Assembly: GCA_030549335.1 (NCBI GenBank) | Contig: CM060187.1 | Coordinates: 7,936,001 to 8,000,000, forward strand | Origin: Pontederia crassipes | Lineage: Eukaryota; Streptophyta; Magnoliopsida; Commelinales; Pontederiaceae | Length of the DNA: 64,000 bases | Direction: 5' to 3' | Shown: in pieces, positions 1 to 12,214 of the stretch | How positions within the stretch are numbered: position 1 is the first letter of the stretch | Layout: each line of letters starts with the position of its first letter | Made by a program: the position numbers and the translations under genes | Notes under the pieces: model-generated | Seen by the model: the letters and a program-made list of their open reading frames with translations, nothing else | Databases searched by the model: none | What the model was told of the DNA's origin: nothing

Positions 1-2338
1 TCGAGTTGGATAAATTTTTTTGGATCGGTCGGGTTTACGCTACCTTGCTACATCCGGGATGAGGGAAAAAAATTATCGTTCTGTTTTTGTAAATTTAAAA
101 AATTATAAACAATCTTTAAATAAAATAAATAGATCTAAGCAAATAAAATTATATAGAAAGCAATTTGTTATCACATTTTATACATCTAAATATACAAAAT
201 TGTTATAAATCAGGTACGATAGTTTAACTAAATTTATCTTTTACCCCCATATACTCAGAATCTCGAATCTGCAAAATTTATATATTAAATACATTTAATT
301 ATTTAAATCACTATTATGCACTTACAAATACACATCCATAAATCACAAATGACTAATATAATGAACTAAGGGTAAATTACACCAAATGCCCTCCAACTTT
401 CACGTTTACTTAGTTATGTTCTCCAACTTCACTTTATAATAGCGATGTCCTTCATTTTTTAATTCATTTCATCCGATGCCCTTTTTATCTGAGATAGACG
501 GTTTCCCGGTCGTTGAGCTGATGTGATACCCACATGGCGGTGACAGGACATTTTACGTGACAATATTAAAAAAATAAAAATATTAATTAAAAAATAAACA
601 AAATTGCCACCTCACGCAACACTGCAGTGTTAATAAAAATATTGTAAAAGGACCAAAACAACCCTTGAGCCGTAATAAAATCTTAACCCTAACATCAACA
701 CCATTTGGCACTATAAAGCAAACAAACGGCACCTAAAAATTTATTTGGTTTATTTGATAAAAAAATAGTTAATAAGTTCAAATTTTGAAAAAAAAAGTAT
801 TTTCTTTTCCCTGGTTCAAAAGGGGGTCATGAATCTGATGTGTAACGGAAGTAAATATTTAAAATAAAAGAGGTTCCGAGTATAATAGATTAAAAACTTA
901 TTTTCAAAAGTAAATAGAAAATTAATGAAATAAATAATACTTTTTCTGCTTTTTTTTACCCGGTCATATATTAAAGCTATCAACATCGAAATATTTTCAA
1001 CCTAATTTATAAATTACATGAATTTAGCGGGTTTAGCCTCTTAAGATATAGTTCAAGGCCACTTACAATATGATTTCCTTCATTTTAAAAATAAAACATT
1101 TTGACAACGGTGAACCATTCTTTTTAGCATTTTTAACCCCCATTCAGAATATAAATTTCAAAATGCAAGAGTATTGTAAGCTGATTTTTTTTCCATATTT
1201 TAACCATTTCATGTTTTTTTAATATTTAAGCATTTCATGTCAGATATATATAATAATTTTTTTTATAATTTTGTTATTTTCAAATTAAATATAAGATAAA
1301 GTAATAAAATATCTATTTTTGTCGTTCAATCAAACAAATGTTATAAGCTTTCATTGGATATCAGTATATATATAGGGTGATATTTTCTTGAGGTAAACAA
1401 GGCATTCTAATTTTCTTTCGAATAATCATGGAGGACTTTTTTTTAATATCCACTCGAAGTTTTGATACTACTAAGATTATTAGCATCTAATTAATTTAAA
1501 ATTAAAATAAAAAAATATAATAATATTCTCTTATTCAAATGGTGATTTTAGGAATCGAGTATATAATTACTAATTTTGAGCGACTTATTATTACTAAAAT
1601 TGAATCACTTGTGCCAACTAATCTTGATTAATCATACAAGACTTTATGCCGATGTGATCTTGAGGTATAAAACTTACTTTTTTTCTCACTACATTTCCCA
1701 AGAATATCCACTACTACTAAATTTATGTTTTTATTCAAAATTAACTCAAAGTTCCAAATAAAAATTGGATTGACATTGATTAAGTCATATATTAGGAGGA
1801 TGATTGGATATGCGTCCACTCTGATTTTTATTTACTTGTGTGGAAAAGTTCATTGAAAACTTCAAACTTATGAAATGTATAAAATAATACAATAGTGTTA
1901 ATGCGATAATAATATCACGAATAATCAAATAAACATAAAACTACGGAAATAGATATTCTAGTTAATATAAAATCATATTTGAATTGCTCGGATTTGGACG
2001 TCGAACCAAATCCTACTAATATATCAAGACCAATTCCTATTATTAATCCGACGCTAAAGAATAAGGTGGACTTATTCTTTTATCTCAACTCAAGCGTATT
2101 TAATTTTAGGGTGGATAACGACGGGAAATTTAAAATTTAACCTCCTTTTTTCCCATTTGAACAAAAGATTTAATGAAGGTAAAAAAAAAATTCTCCTCCA
2201 GATGACCTAAAATCAATTTTGATTTCTTTTCTTTTTTTTTTACTTTTCTTTTACCTCCCTTCCCTTTCCCCCACTTTTCTACAAATATTAGAGAGGAAAA
2301 AAAATAGTTATACCACTTGGGACATTTTTTCTCACAAG
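1..2338. other. AT-rich intergenic DNA
   Basis: No coding sequence was recognised on either strand. Open frames here are short, lysine/asparagine/isoleucine-rich and typical of random AT-rich DNA. The only structured piece is the possible transposon end near 370, listed separately. Confidence 0.6.
370..700. mobile_element. Possible end of a Mutator-like or similar TIR element
   Basis: The stretch opens with GGGTAAATTACACC and runs on through a pyrimidine-rich 'ccctccaac' segment. This layout is common at the ends of non-autonomous Mutator-like elements in plants and resembles the ends seen at 6956 and 7322. I found no inverted partner end in the window, so this may be a solitary remnant or coincidence. 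Confidence 0.25.
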
Positions 2339-2780
2339 CAAGATAGTTAAGATCTCGATCAAAATATTAAGATCTTACCATTTCACAATCTTACTATATT
2401 CATCTCGATTTTATCTTGAGGATTTTATGCGTAAAATCTTAATACGGTCTTAATTTTGATCATGTGAGTCTCATATGATTAATATAATCATTTAAATATC
2501 AATTGAAATTATAATAATAAAATTGAATTTAGATGAAGTTTAATACTTTCTTTATTTTTAATATTTTTTGATATAATTTTGTCTTAAAAATTGATTAAAA
2601 ATAATTTATTGAGGTGTAATTTAATATTTAAATAGGAAAATTTATAAAAAAATATTCATTATCATTAAAGTATATATTTTTATTAATAGATAGGATCTTA
2701 TGATTCTCGATCCGATCTTATGATCTTTGATCTTATGACCCCTCCGATCTTATGTAAGATACGGATCTTGATTATCTTGT
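2339..2780. mobile_element. MITE-like element with imperfect terminal inverted repeats
   Basis: The left end reads GCAAGATAGTTAAGATC. The right end, reverse-complemented, reads ACAAGATAATCAAGATC, matching at most positions. The interior is AT-rich, non-coding and carries several GATCTTATGAT-type words near the right end. A length of about 440 bp suits a MITE. I could not settle a target-site duplication, so the superfamily is open. Confidence 0.35.
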
Positions 2781-3599
2781 CCACAATCACACTTATATTA
2801 CTAAGCACGGCTTTCTTTTATCAAAATGAATTATTTCTGTTTATATTGATTAGTTAAAAAATTAAAGACGACAATACACAACACAATTAAATATAGCGAA
2901 TATTACGCCCTTTCTTCTTCTTTTTTAATTAATCACTTGGTTGGCCAACAAAAGTTATAATGTGGAGAATTGAGTTGACATCAACACTACCTAATACCTA
3001 TCCATCTAAACCAATCAACTTAATTACCATTTGCTTAATTTGTTGAAGCAAGATTGCAGCTCAAGGATTCATAATTATATTTCTGTAATGAAAAACCAAA
3101 GTTCTAAAAGTTACCTTTTTACTAAAAATGGAATTAATTGAGTATAATAAAGGTTTTGCTACGGGAAAAAGAGCATTTACAAAATTTGCATAGTTAACAT
3201 GAAATATATGAAAAGAAAATTGTACATAGTTAAAAAAAGCGATTATTGGCATATGATCTAATATATGTTACATATAATATAATATAAATATATTATATTA
3301 GTTGTGAGATAAAGACGGTTTTCATAACTTACATTTTAAATATCATTATTAACTATGTTGTGATTTTTTTCTTGATGGAAAAGATACTAAACTTTTTTTT
3401 ATAAGCCATGAGAAAGATCTTTGTGCCTATTATATCCATCCTAATATGCAGGCCACAATTAATTTACATGATTTTATTTTTCGTTCCATACTAGCAATTA
3501 TGTATTCGGATGAGAGCAATATTAATATATCTTGATCAATGTGGAAACTCTGGATTCGAACTTGGATTTAACACTCCAAGGGTAAATTAAACTTTTGGG
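2781..3599. other. AT-rich intergenic DNA
   Basis: Nothing recognisable. Short open frames on the minus strand (for example near 3061-3252) show no family resemblance. Confidence 0.5.
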
Positions 3600-4890
3600 C
3601 CCAAGACCTCACTCTCCTATTTAAATACGTTAAGACTTCTTCTTAATCTCTTTTTTTCATCTGTCCACCTGACGACTATGGTTGGAAGAGAACTAAGAAG
3701 GAGAACAAAGAGAAAGAGGAAGGAAGAAGAGAACAAACTAGGAAGTGATCAAGGTATCTTCCCTTTCAATATTTTCATGTTTGGATTGAGAGTTCCAAGA
3801 ACATCGTAGTTATTGGTAGGAATTGTGTGATTCATGTTTTAGATGCAATTGGGGAAAGACCCTAGATCTAAATGAATGAAGGGAAATATATGTTTTTGAT
3901 GTATTTTGTGGTGCCTGATTGCTTAAAATTTATACTTGAAAACTTGAGGATGTTTTATATTGTTTTCCTAATATTTTCGTATCAAAATCTATAAATTTTT
4001 GGGTTAGACGTCGAGTTTTTGGACGCTAGTGCGGTCGTGCCAATTCTTGAAATGGCCATGACCAAGCGACCGAAAACAGGCAAAGGAAAAAAGGGCATTG
4101 TAACGCTTGTGACGCCTCTGTCATGGCCATTATAGAAACAAATACGGCCATGACCAACATGGTCACGCCCATGAGCGAGAGCAATCGAAAAGGCTAATTT
4201 CGAGTTCTATGTAAGGTCATTTCCCGGAAAGGCACGACCGTGATGATGACATGACACTCCAATCACAATCGTGACTAATACTTGAAAAATTTTGAGAACC
4301 ATAGACGCAACAATCGACCGATAATGAACTATATGTTAATTTAAAACTATTTTCAAGATATTTATATCATGTATTGATGTTTTATGATTGTATATGACAC
4401 CTAGCTATATGAGATGCATGCACAACTATAACTAAGTTAAAATATAAAGACTTAAAGGCGTAATTGTTTGATGATTGTAAACATAATGAACCCAATTGAA
4501 GAATACTTTTCATTTGTCGCCCTCAACTGATTGTCAAGAAATAATTGTGCCTTGCATATTGTGTGTAAGTATTTTCTTTAGAAATAATTGTATCTTATCC
4601 ACAACAGTATGCATATTCATGGACACATTCGGATGGTGGGGAGCCTCGGCTCCGAGGCCGAGTTAGCCTATTGTGAGAACAACGACAAAATTCTTTGATT
4701 ACTGTAACATCAAATATTGTAACTATAAATACTGAACTATAAAGACTGATGCTCAAAAAATAAAGTCCAACGGGTTATAAAAACATCCTCGAGAAGATTT
4801 ACCAAGGCAAGATAATGATAAATATAAGTCAGTTAATGTGCCTACTGATATGATTGAATGATGACTGATTATATGACTGATTGAATTTAA
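3600..4890 (+). other. Possible LTR/leader of a Ty3/gypsy element
   Basis: This region directly precedes a gypsy pol remnant on the same strand. It contains alternating CGACCGTG/GGCCATGACC-type words between 4030 and 4270, including the short inverted repeat TGACCA-aca-TGGTCA at 4151-4165. Similar 'acggccatg' words occur in LTRs of plant chromoviruses. Neither LTR boundary nor a primer-binding site could be fixed, so this is inference from position and composition. Confidence 0.3.
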
Positions 4891-6045
4891 AGTGTTCACT
4901 GACAACAAAAGTTTCAAATATGTGTTCACTCAAGGAATTCAACATGGGACAAAGGCAATGGATAGAGTTTTGGACTATGAGTTTGACATTCTTTACCATT
5001 CAAGGAAGGCCAACTCTGTAGCAGATGCCTTGAGCAGGAAATTAGAAGAATCACATGTCTAAAAGTTTATAAATGGTCTCTCATTGAATAAAGTACTCGA
5101 GGAAAGTTGATAATGCACTGTGTCATTCAACTTGATCTAGTGGCAAGGATATCACAAGTACAGAAAGAATATTCGGAGTATAAAGACATGAAAACTCTAT
5201 GTGATAAAGGGCACCCAGACTACATGATTGATGAAGATGGAACCATCAGATTTCATCAAGTTATGGGTACCTGAAGATAAAGACTCAAGGAAGAAATTAT
5301 AATCGAGTGACACAAGTCAAAGTTTGCTATCCACCCAAGAACCACTAAGATGTTCAAAGATTTACAAAGGACATTTTGATGGAGAGAAACGAGAAGAGAG
5401 ATGGCAGAGTTTGTTTCTAAGTGCTTGGTCTGCCAACAAATTAAGTTTGAGCACACCACATCTGCAAGTATGATGAAGTTGTATGTGCATGAATTATCCG
5501 ATTACATGAATTCCTATTTCATAGTATTGGATAGGGACCTTAGGTTCACTGCAAAGTTCTAGAGAGGATTGCAGCATACATTTGGTACAAGGTTATACTA
5601 CAATATTATATTTCACCCTCGAAGTGGTAGACAAAATGAAAGGACGATTTAGACCTTGGAAGACATGTTGAGATCATGTGCAATAGATTGACAAGGTAAC
5701 TGAGATGACCATCTCACTCTAGCTAAGTTTGCCTACAATAATAGTTATCACTCCACCATAAATATGACCCCATTTGAAGCACTGTATAGAATTCCTTGTA
5801 GGTCTCCCATATGTTGAAGTGCAATTGGTGAAGGATGAGAATTAGTAGAGAAGTATGCAGAGAAGATAGATTTGATAAAAGAAAAAATGATAATAGTTCA
5901 TAGCCGTCAGAAAAGTTATGCAGACAAAAAGAAAAGAGAATAGATCTAACAAGTTAGAGATCACGTGCTATTGAAGTTATCTCCTACCAAATGAGTCATG
6001 AAGTTCAACATAGAGTTATCTCTTAGGTATACTCAATGATTTGAT
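4891..6045 (+). pseudogene. Ty3/gypsy retrotransposon pol remnant (RNase H to integrase)
   Basis: Conceptual translation starts with an RNase H C-terminal stretch (VFTDNKSFKYVFTQ) and ends that domain with the gypsy hallmark VADALSRKLEE near 5020-5055. It continues with an integrase zinc-binding part (H at about 5310, then CLVCQQ at about 5430) and the integrase C-terminal region ([21 protein letters not shown], about 5725-5790, and SYADKKK then VRDHVLLKLSPTK, about 5915-5990). Several stops and frameshifts are present. Most of the integrase core between the zinc-binding part and 'DRDLRFTAKF' is deleted, so the acidic catalytic centre is largely lost. The family fits a Del/Tekay-like chromovirus. 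The copy is old and non-functional; the domain order shows plus-strand orientation. Confidence 0.8.
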
Positions 6046-6900
6046 GGATAGCGGGTCTGCTCATGACAATAAAGATTGCACACTGATTTAAAAGTCTTAG
6101 AGTCTTTATGTTTTAGAGTGTTCTGATTATGTTTTCAAAGAGACGTTTGACTATGTTTTTTTTTTCAAATAATTTAATTACTATTAGTGATGATGTTTAG
6201 AGGTGTTTTCAATTCTATAATATTACTTTGATATTTTAACGAAGTTTTTCGCATTAATTGAAAGACGATTTTATCTCATTTAATGGTTTTGTGCTTCAGT
6301 TCTAATAGATGAAAATCATATTTTGTTATGATTATGTGATGACGAACAAGCTAACACAACCGAATGACCTAATTGTCCTTGGCAAATGAGGATGAAATTT
6401 TGAGGTGTCTTAAAAAAACCTTATGTAATTTGGTTGGGTTTTTAAAATTAGAAAAAAATCTTATCAACTTTTTTAGGCAATTTTTTATGGGTCCTATGTT
6501 TTATACATTTTATATTTATAAATTTTTAATAATATAAAGAAATATTTTATTTCATAAAATTAACGGCATTCATATTTTATATATTGTAATAGTACTATTT
6601 ATGACAATTAATTTTCTATAAATATAATAGGATAAACAATATGTTCATCGAGTAATTATATATATTTAAATATTTAAAATATAATATCAATGTATACTTT
6701 ATAAAATTTTAATTATGTATGTCTTCATCTAGGTTTTTTGTCGAATCTAAAAAAATCTAAAATTTGAACGGGTTGGTCGGTTTTTAGGTTCTTTATTTTT
6801 GTGTTTTTTTGCTTACAACCCTAATTTTGACCAAGTTAAAATGCATTTAGGTTCAATTATTTCCCATTTTTCTCCTGATTCAACACATTTTTTTATTCTT
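6046..6900. other. Gypsy 3' tail and AT-rich DNA
   Basis: A 'gaggatgaaattttgagg' stretch near 6388-6405 resembles the sequence that commonly follows plant gypsy pol genes, so the element probably extends past 6045. The rest is AT-rich with no gene. Confidence 0.35.
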
Positions 6901-7100
6901 GTGACGTCAATTTATAAATTTTTAAGTACTTAAATTAGTTTTTAAAGATATTGATGGGTAAATTAAACAGATCATCCTCCAACTTTTGATTGATGTTTAA
7001 ATGATTCTTCAATTTTAATTTATAATTAAACTACTCTAAAATTTTATTTTTCTTGTACGTGTCGTCCTCCTAACCGTTAATAGCATATTTGCCTATTACT

Positions 7101-7854
7101 CTGCCCATAAGACACAACAAAAAATATAAGCTTATATAAAATAATATAAAAATTAATAAAAAAATATGGTATCCATGAGCTGCACCCTTGAAATCGGAAT
7201 AAGGATACTGCCCCCTTCCCCTCTCCTCTCTCACACTAGAGAGGATGATGGACGCAAATTATTATTCTTGCGACGTAAATTTATAATTTAAGTATTAAAA
7301 TTAGTTTTTAAAGATCTTGATGGGTAAGTTAAAATGATCATCCTTCAACTTATGAACGATATTTAAATGATTATTCAATTTTAGTCTATAATTAAACTAC
7401 CTTGAAACTTGACAAATTTGATAACCATTGATATTTTAGAAGGAATTACTCGCCGGTAGTTCAAATAATAATTTATTATTAATGCTTATAATATAATACA
7501 TATATCTCTTTGATTTATTTATATATAAATAATATGAAATAAAAAATTAGTATTTTTTATTATATTTATTGATGAACTATCCTTCCGTAATACCGACGAA
7601 TAGAAAATCCGTCGGTACTAAAGAAGGAAAGCACCCGTCCGTATGTTTATTGTATAAATATTTCCATCCCTTCTCCTCTCTCTCTCTCCTTCTGAAGCTG
7701 TCTGCCCACGTGCCACAAAAAAAAATATAAGCATATAATAAAATAATAAAAAAAAATTAATAAAAAAAATGTGGTATCCATGAGCTTCACCCTTCCTTGG
7801 GTGCCCCTTCCCCTCTCCCCTCTGGCACTAGAGAGAGAGGGAGGATGATGGACG
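7101..7854. repeat. Direct duplication of a ~153-bp block
   Basis: The blocks at 7101-7254 and 7702-7854 share, in order, an 'acaaaaaaatataagc' stretch, an A-rich 'attaataaaaaaat' run, 'tggtatccatgagct', a C/T-rich run, and GAGGATGATGGACG. They sit inside the degenerate TIR element and suggest an internal segmental duplication. Confidence 0.6.
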
Positions 7855-8632
7855 TGGGTATTGGCATCTCACAACGCGCTTTGTATTACGGTCAGTCGAG
7901 GTGGGTAGAGCATGATGTTCGTGGGATCTAGAGAACGCATGGTTCGCAGTCTTAGAGTCAGAATGTGCTCTCACATAAGACACTCAAGTTATGATTTAAG
8001 GTCTCCGAGACTAAATCTAAGACAGTGTTGTTGAGTACTTGACTATTGAAATAAGTACACGAAATAAAACAATCAAAATTATAAGTGATTGTTCGACACA
8101 AACAAAATAAAATGCCTAAACCAAAGTTGGTGGGATCCATTGATAGTAAAATTGAATTTTAAACGCTCCACGAGTATTAATAATCTCATATTCAAATTTT
8201 GGAATCTTCACTTTAATTAAAAAATAAAATTATTACTATTATATCTTTCCAGTTCAGAATTACTCCGGTGTACCAGGACCCCCAAAAAAAAAGTCTAAAC
8301 TAAGCCCTTATTAATTGGCTGTTGATGAATAGTATAATGTTACCTTCGACGGAATTGACATTTTAATCAGCATGTACATGTTTAATTAATGAATAATTAT
8401 TGTATATTAACGTGTATCACGAGTTGATTGTAGGCTATTTATTAAAAAGTTTTTAATAAATATTAACTATAATAGGATAAACAAACATAAAAAAAACATA
8501 ATTTTATTTCTTATACGCATATGATCCTTTTCTCCAATTTATCATTTTCAACAAAAATGACACTTGTTTACAAATTTTGTTTGTACAAAAATGAAGAAAT
8601 ACTATTGATTAATTTACATTGATAAAAAGAGT

Positions 8633-8654
8633 TATATATATATATATATATATA
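8633..8654. repeat. (TA)n microsatellite
   Basis: An uninterrupted run of about eleven TA dinucleotides in AT-rich intergenic DNA. Confidence 0.9.
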
Positions 8655-9891
8655 TTTACAGAAACATGTTAAAAATAAGAGTTGATGAGCTAATAGTCTC
8701 AAAACAACGTAGGTAAATCAAATGACAAATAAGTCCATTCATCAAGGTAAATTAGAAGTCAAATTTTATATTTAAAAAGCTTTTACTTATTAGACATTGA
8801 CATGGGGAAAACAGTGTCCACATGCACATGCACATAAAATGAAATAGAACTGTTTCAAAACAGTTCCTCCAAATAGAGAAAAAATGTGAATTTGAGACGG
8901 GAAAAGAAAAGAAATGATTTCTTATTTTAATATAAATAAAAGTTTTATTGATAATGTCTTGAATCTGAACCCAATTGTAATCTTTTTGCGGTCCCTCTGT
9001 GTAGTGAGGTGCTTCTAATTTTCCTACGGAAGCCCACTGAGCGAAAAATTTTAAGGGTATTCTGTATATGATTTGGGATAAATTTATTTCCTTATCACGA
9101 GATGAGTATCCTATTTTCGGGGGATTAATTTAGAGTTTCAGTCAATATGTAATTTCTATCATATGTCAATATAAACTCTCTAAGGTTTCGGATAGAGGCA
9201 CATCCTTATAATCGTCTTTATTCCATTACAAAGAGCCACCACCGTTTTTTTCTTCGCGTTCTTTTGTGTTCGTACGATCTCTCTCCATCTTTTCGTAACA
9301 AATTTACTATATGAATCGAGATAAAACAAAAAATCTCCAATTTCATTAAAGCAATCACATTAAGCTTTTAAACATGTGGTCCCCTCTCAAATTATTGAAA
9401 ATAGGAATAACTGATTTAGTCAAAAAACTAGTTGTAGAGGGGCTGGCGCCCCCCTTTTTCTGTCACATGCGTCGGCGTCGGCGGGCACACGCAAGAGAGA
9501 GGGGGGCGATGCCCCCTCCCCCATCGAGCTCATCGGCTCCGGTGAGTGACGACAACAATGAGGATGTCGATTTTTTATTTTTAATATTATTTTATTATAT
9601 ATTTATATATTTATATTACATTGCTTTCTTAAATGATATGGATGAAAGTAAAATGGTGCATTTGGCGGCCACGTAAGCGTGGAAATCGAAAACCCACTAT
9701 AGATGGTCAAGTGGACGAAACGTGCAAAAAAATTAAAGTTGAAGAATATTTCAATTATAAATTAAAATTGTAGGATGATTGAAATATTGACTCAAGATTG
9801 AGGAACGATTCGTTTAATTATCCAAGACGAAGATATAAATATTTAAGAATTGCGAAGATATAAATATTTTAAGAATTTTAATAATGACGTG

Positions 9892-11955
9892 TTTTTTTAC
9901 ATTAGCGATGAAATATTCTAAACTTAGGCAAATGACACATAAAAAGATGTAAAAGTGGAATGAGTTCATTCAAACTTCAAAAAAATTAAAAAAAAAAAAA
10001 TTCAAACTTGGATTCCATAGTCATGGATGGTACTCATTATTAATATGGTACTCATTATTCAAACGCATTCAACTTTCATCATTAAGGTGCTGCTTCTTAG
10101 GACATATCGTGCGTATCAAAATGCTCCCCAAGACATGGCAACAAAGATGTGGCTCGTGATTCCGGAGACGAATCAATAATTACGAACAAAAATAAAGAAA
10201 AAAAACTATAATAACATTTTGTTCATGAACTATGTAAAAAAACCATAATACGTATTAAAATTTTCCATATTAAATTTTTGTACATATATCCTCAATTATT
10301 GCAACTAATATTATAAAATTACTCTTTTCTTCAATATATGCCTCATAAATTTTGTTGCCATATTACAACACTTATAAAAGAAAAGGATGCTCATAATACC
10401 ACTCCCTAAATACTTAATATCACTCCATACTTCTTATTTTACCCTCATCTTACTTTAATTAATCTTCTCTTCACATCTCCTGTGCCCCTTCGACTTCACT
10501 TCCCACTTTCCAATCTTTTAAACTTTTTTTTCTATTCTCTACTCTCTCTACCATAGATTAGTGTTTCTTTATTTTTTTATGATAAACAGGCAATATGTGA
10601 TATGAAACATACGTATAAAATGTAATTAATATGAAAAACTGAAATTGCAATAAATATAAAAAATATTATAAAAAATATGAAATAAAACTAGTAAAATCAG
10701 GAAATAAATTCCTAAGCCTTTTTTAAACAATTGCATATTCTAATAGTTTATTGTCTTTGTGTATTTTTTAAAATTTTCCTCATGTAATTTACTTTATATA
10801 TCTTTTGAAATTAAATGCATATTCAATATTACAATAATTTAATATATTACTCTTTTTATATACTTGCTTTCTTTTTTTGTCTCATTGAATCCCACTCATC
10901 TTCTTAAATATAATAATATTGTATAATATAAACGAACACATATTAATTTAATGTAATATTGTAATATAGATGTAAATTAGTTCTGGAAAATATAAGATAA
11001 ATCAGTTCTGCAAAAAAAAAAGTTGGAAAAAATACACAAACACTTATTACATAATCAGAATATACAATTATTTTTAAAAGATTCTTTTTTATTTTGTCTG
11101 TAGTGCTTTATTTTCACGTAGACTATTTTTATTTCCATTTTATTTCATGTATTTTTTTCTAATATTTTACATATTTGATGCAATTGTAGTTTTGCATATT
11201 AATAAAATTTATATGTATGTCTCATATCACATATTATATTTTTTTTATCATAATGATAAAAATAAAAGCACTAATATGGAGAGAGAGAGAGTAAAAGAAG
11301 GAAATTCAGGTCTAAAGTGGTGGGAACTAAAATGAAGGGACACGGATAAAAAAAGAGAATATCAAGAAATATGGAGTGGCAATAAGTATTTTAGAAGAAC
11401 ACCCAAAAGAAAAAATAGATGATCAACGAGAGGTTGCACTTAAATTGGGCTGTCTCAATCCACATTGGGCCCAGTGGTACATTAGTATTGAGGTGTCTCA
11501 GGCTTCCAGTCCTACCCCTCAGAGACTGACATAATTACGATAATGGTTGGCAGGAATAGAGAAGAACCGTCAAACGGACTTGGTTGCCGCAATTGGGAAC
11601 AAATCAAATGGTTATTTAATGAAATAAATATATTCAATATCTTTGTAATAAGTTTTTTTTTAAATTGAGTAATTTTTTAAGATATTATAAACTCACTACT
11701 TTACGTTACTAACTGTAATAAATATTTTTCTACTAAAAAATGATTAGATGATATGTTGTGTATCAAAACATCATTTGCATCATATATAATCTTTTTGTTA
11801 ATGTGCATCTATATAATTTATATGTGAATTGAGTAATTTACATGCGTAATAAGTTCAATAATACTCAAATATAAAAAAACATAATATATATAACCTCTAA
11901 TTTCAAATTTAATTTATTTGCTTTTTAGATGTTTTTTGCTTCCACACGCGTAGCA
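9892..11955. other. Intergenic DNA upstream of the SYP22-like gene
   Basis: AT-rich with no recognisable gene or repeat. The distal promoter of the syntaxin gene presumably lies in its right-hand part, but no specific element other than the TATA box at 11956 could be supported. Confidence 0.5.
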
Positions 11956-11963
11956 TATAAAAG
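11956..11963 (+). promoter_or_regulatory. TATA box of the SYP22-like gene
   Basis: TATAAAAG lies 259 bp upstream of the ATG at 12215. About 25-30 bp downstream the sequence changes abruptly from AT-rich to a C/T-rich, GC-rich leader (from about 11982), as expected for a plant 5' UTR. Transcription start is inferred near 11985-11995. Confidence 0.6.
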
Positions 11964-12214
11964 GTAAACAAATAAGAAAGACCGCGGCCACACATTTCGT
12001 CGTTGGTGTCGACTCAACCGTCTCCGCGAGAGCTCCTCGTCCTCTTCGTTTTGCTCACCGCGTTCCCAAATTAAACCAAACCTTTTTACCTAATTCGATC
12101 CCCGTCTCGGGATTTCTAGGGTTGCGCGATCGGTTCCATCCTGCGGCTTGATCGATCAATCGGAAGGAGCGTGGAGAAGAGGAGGAGGAGGAGGAGAAAG
12201 AGAAGCTTGAGAGG

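Larger units (their letters stand above)
6901..9891. mobile_element. Degenerate TIR element, possibly Mutator-like
   Basis: A left end begins at GTGACGTC (6901), passes GGGTAAATTAAAC at 6956 and 'atcatcctccaact', and is repeated at 7270-7400. The inverse of this pattern occurs at about 9730-9891, ending with GACGTG. The matching arms are about 150 bp and only roughly two-thirds similar by eye. The interior is AT-rich except for a GC-rich island at about 9440-9560. No transposase was found. Outer boundaries and a target-site duplication are uncertain. Confidence 0.4.

Noticed and set aside
9374..9676. 100-codon open frame with a GC-rich middle
   Set aside because: Composition changes abruptly within the frame and the protein is low-complexity; more likely a chance frame across a GC-rich island of a transposon.
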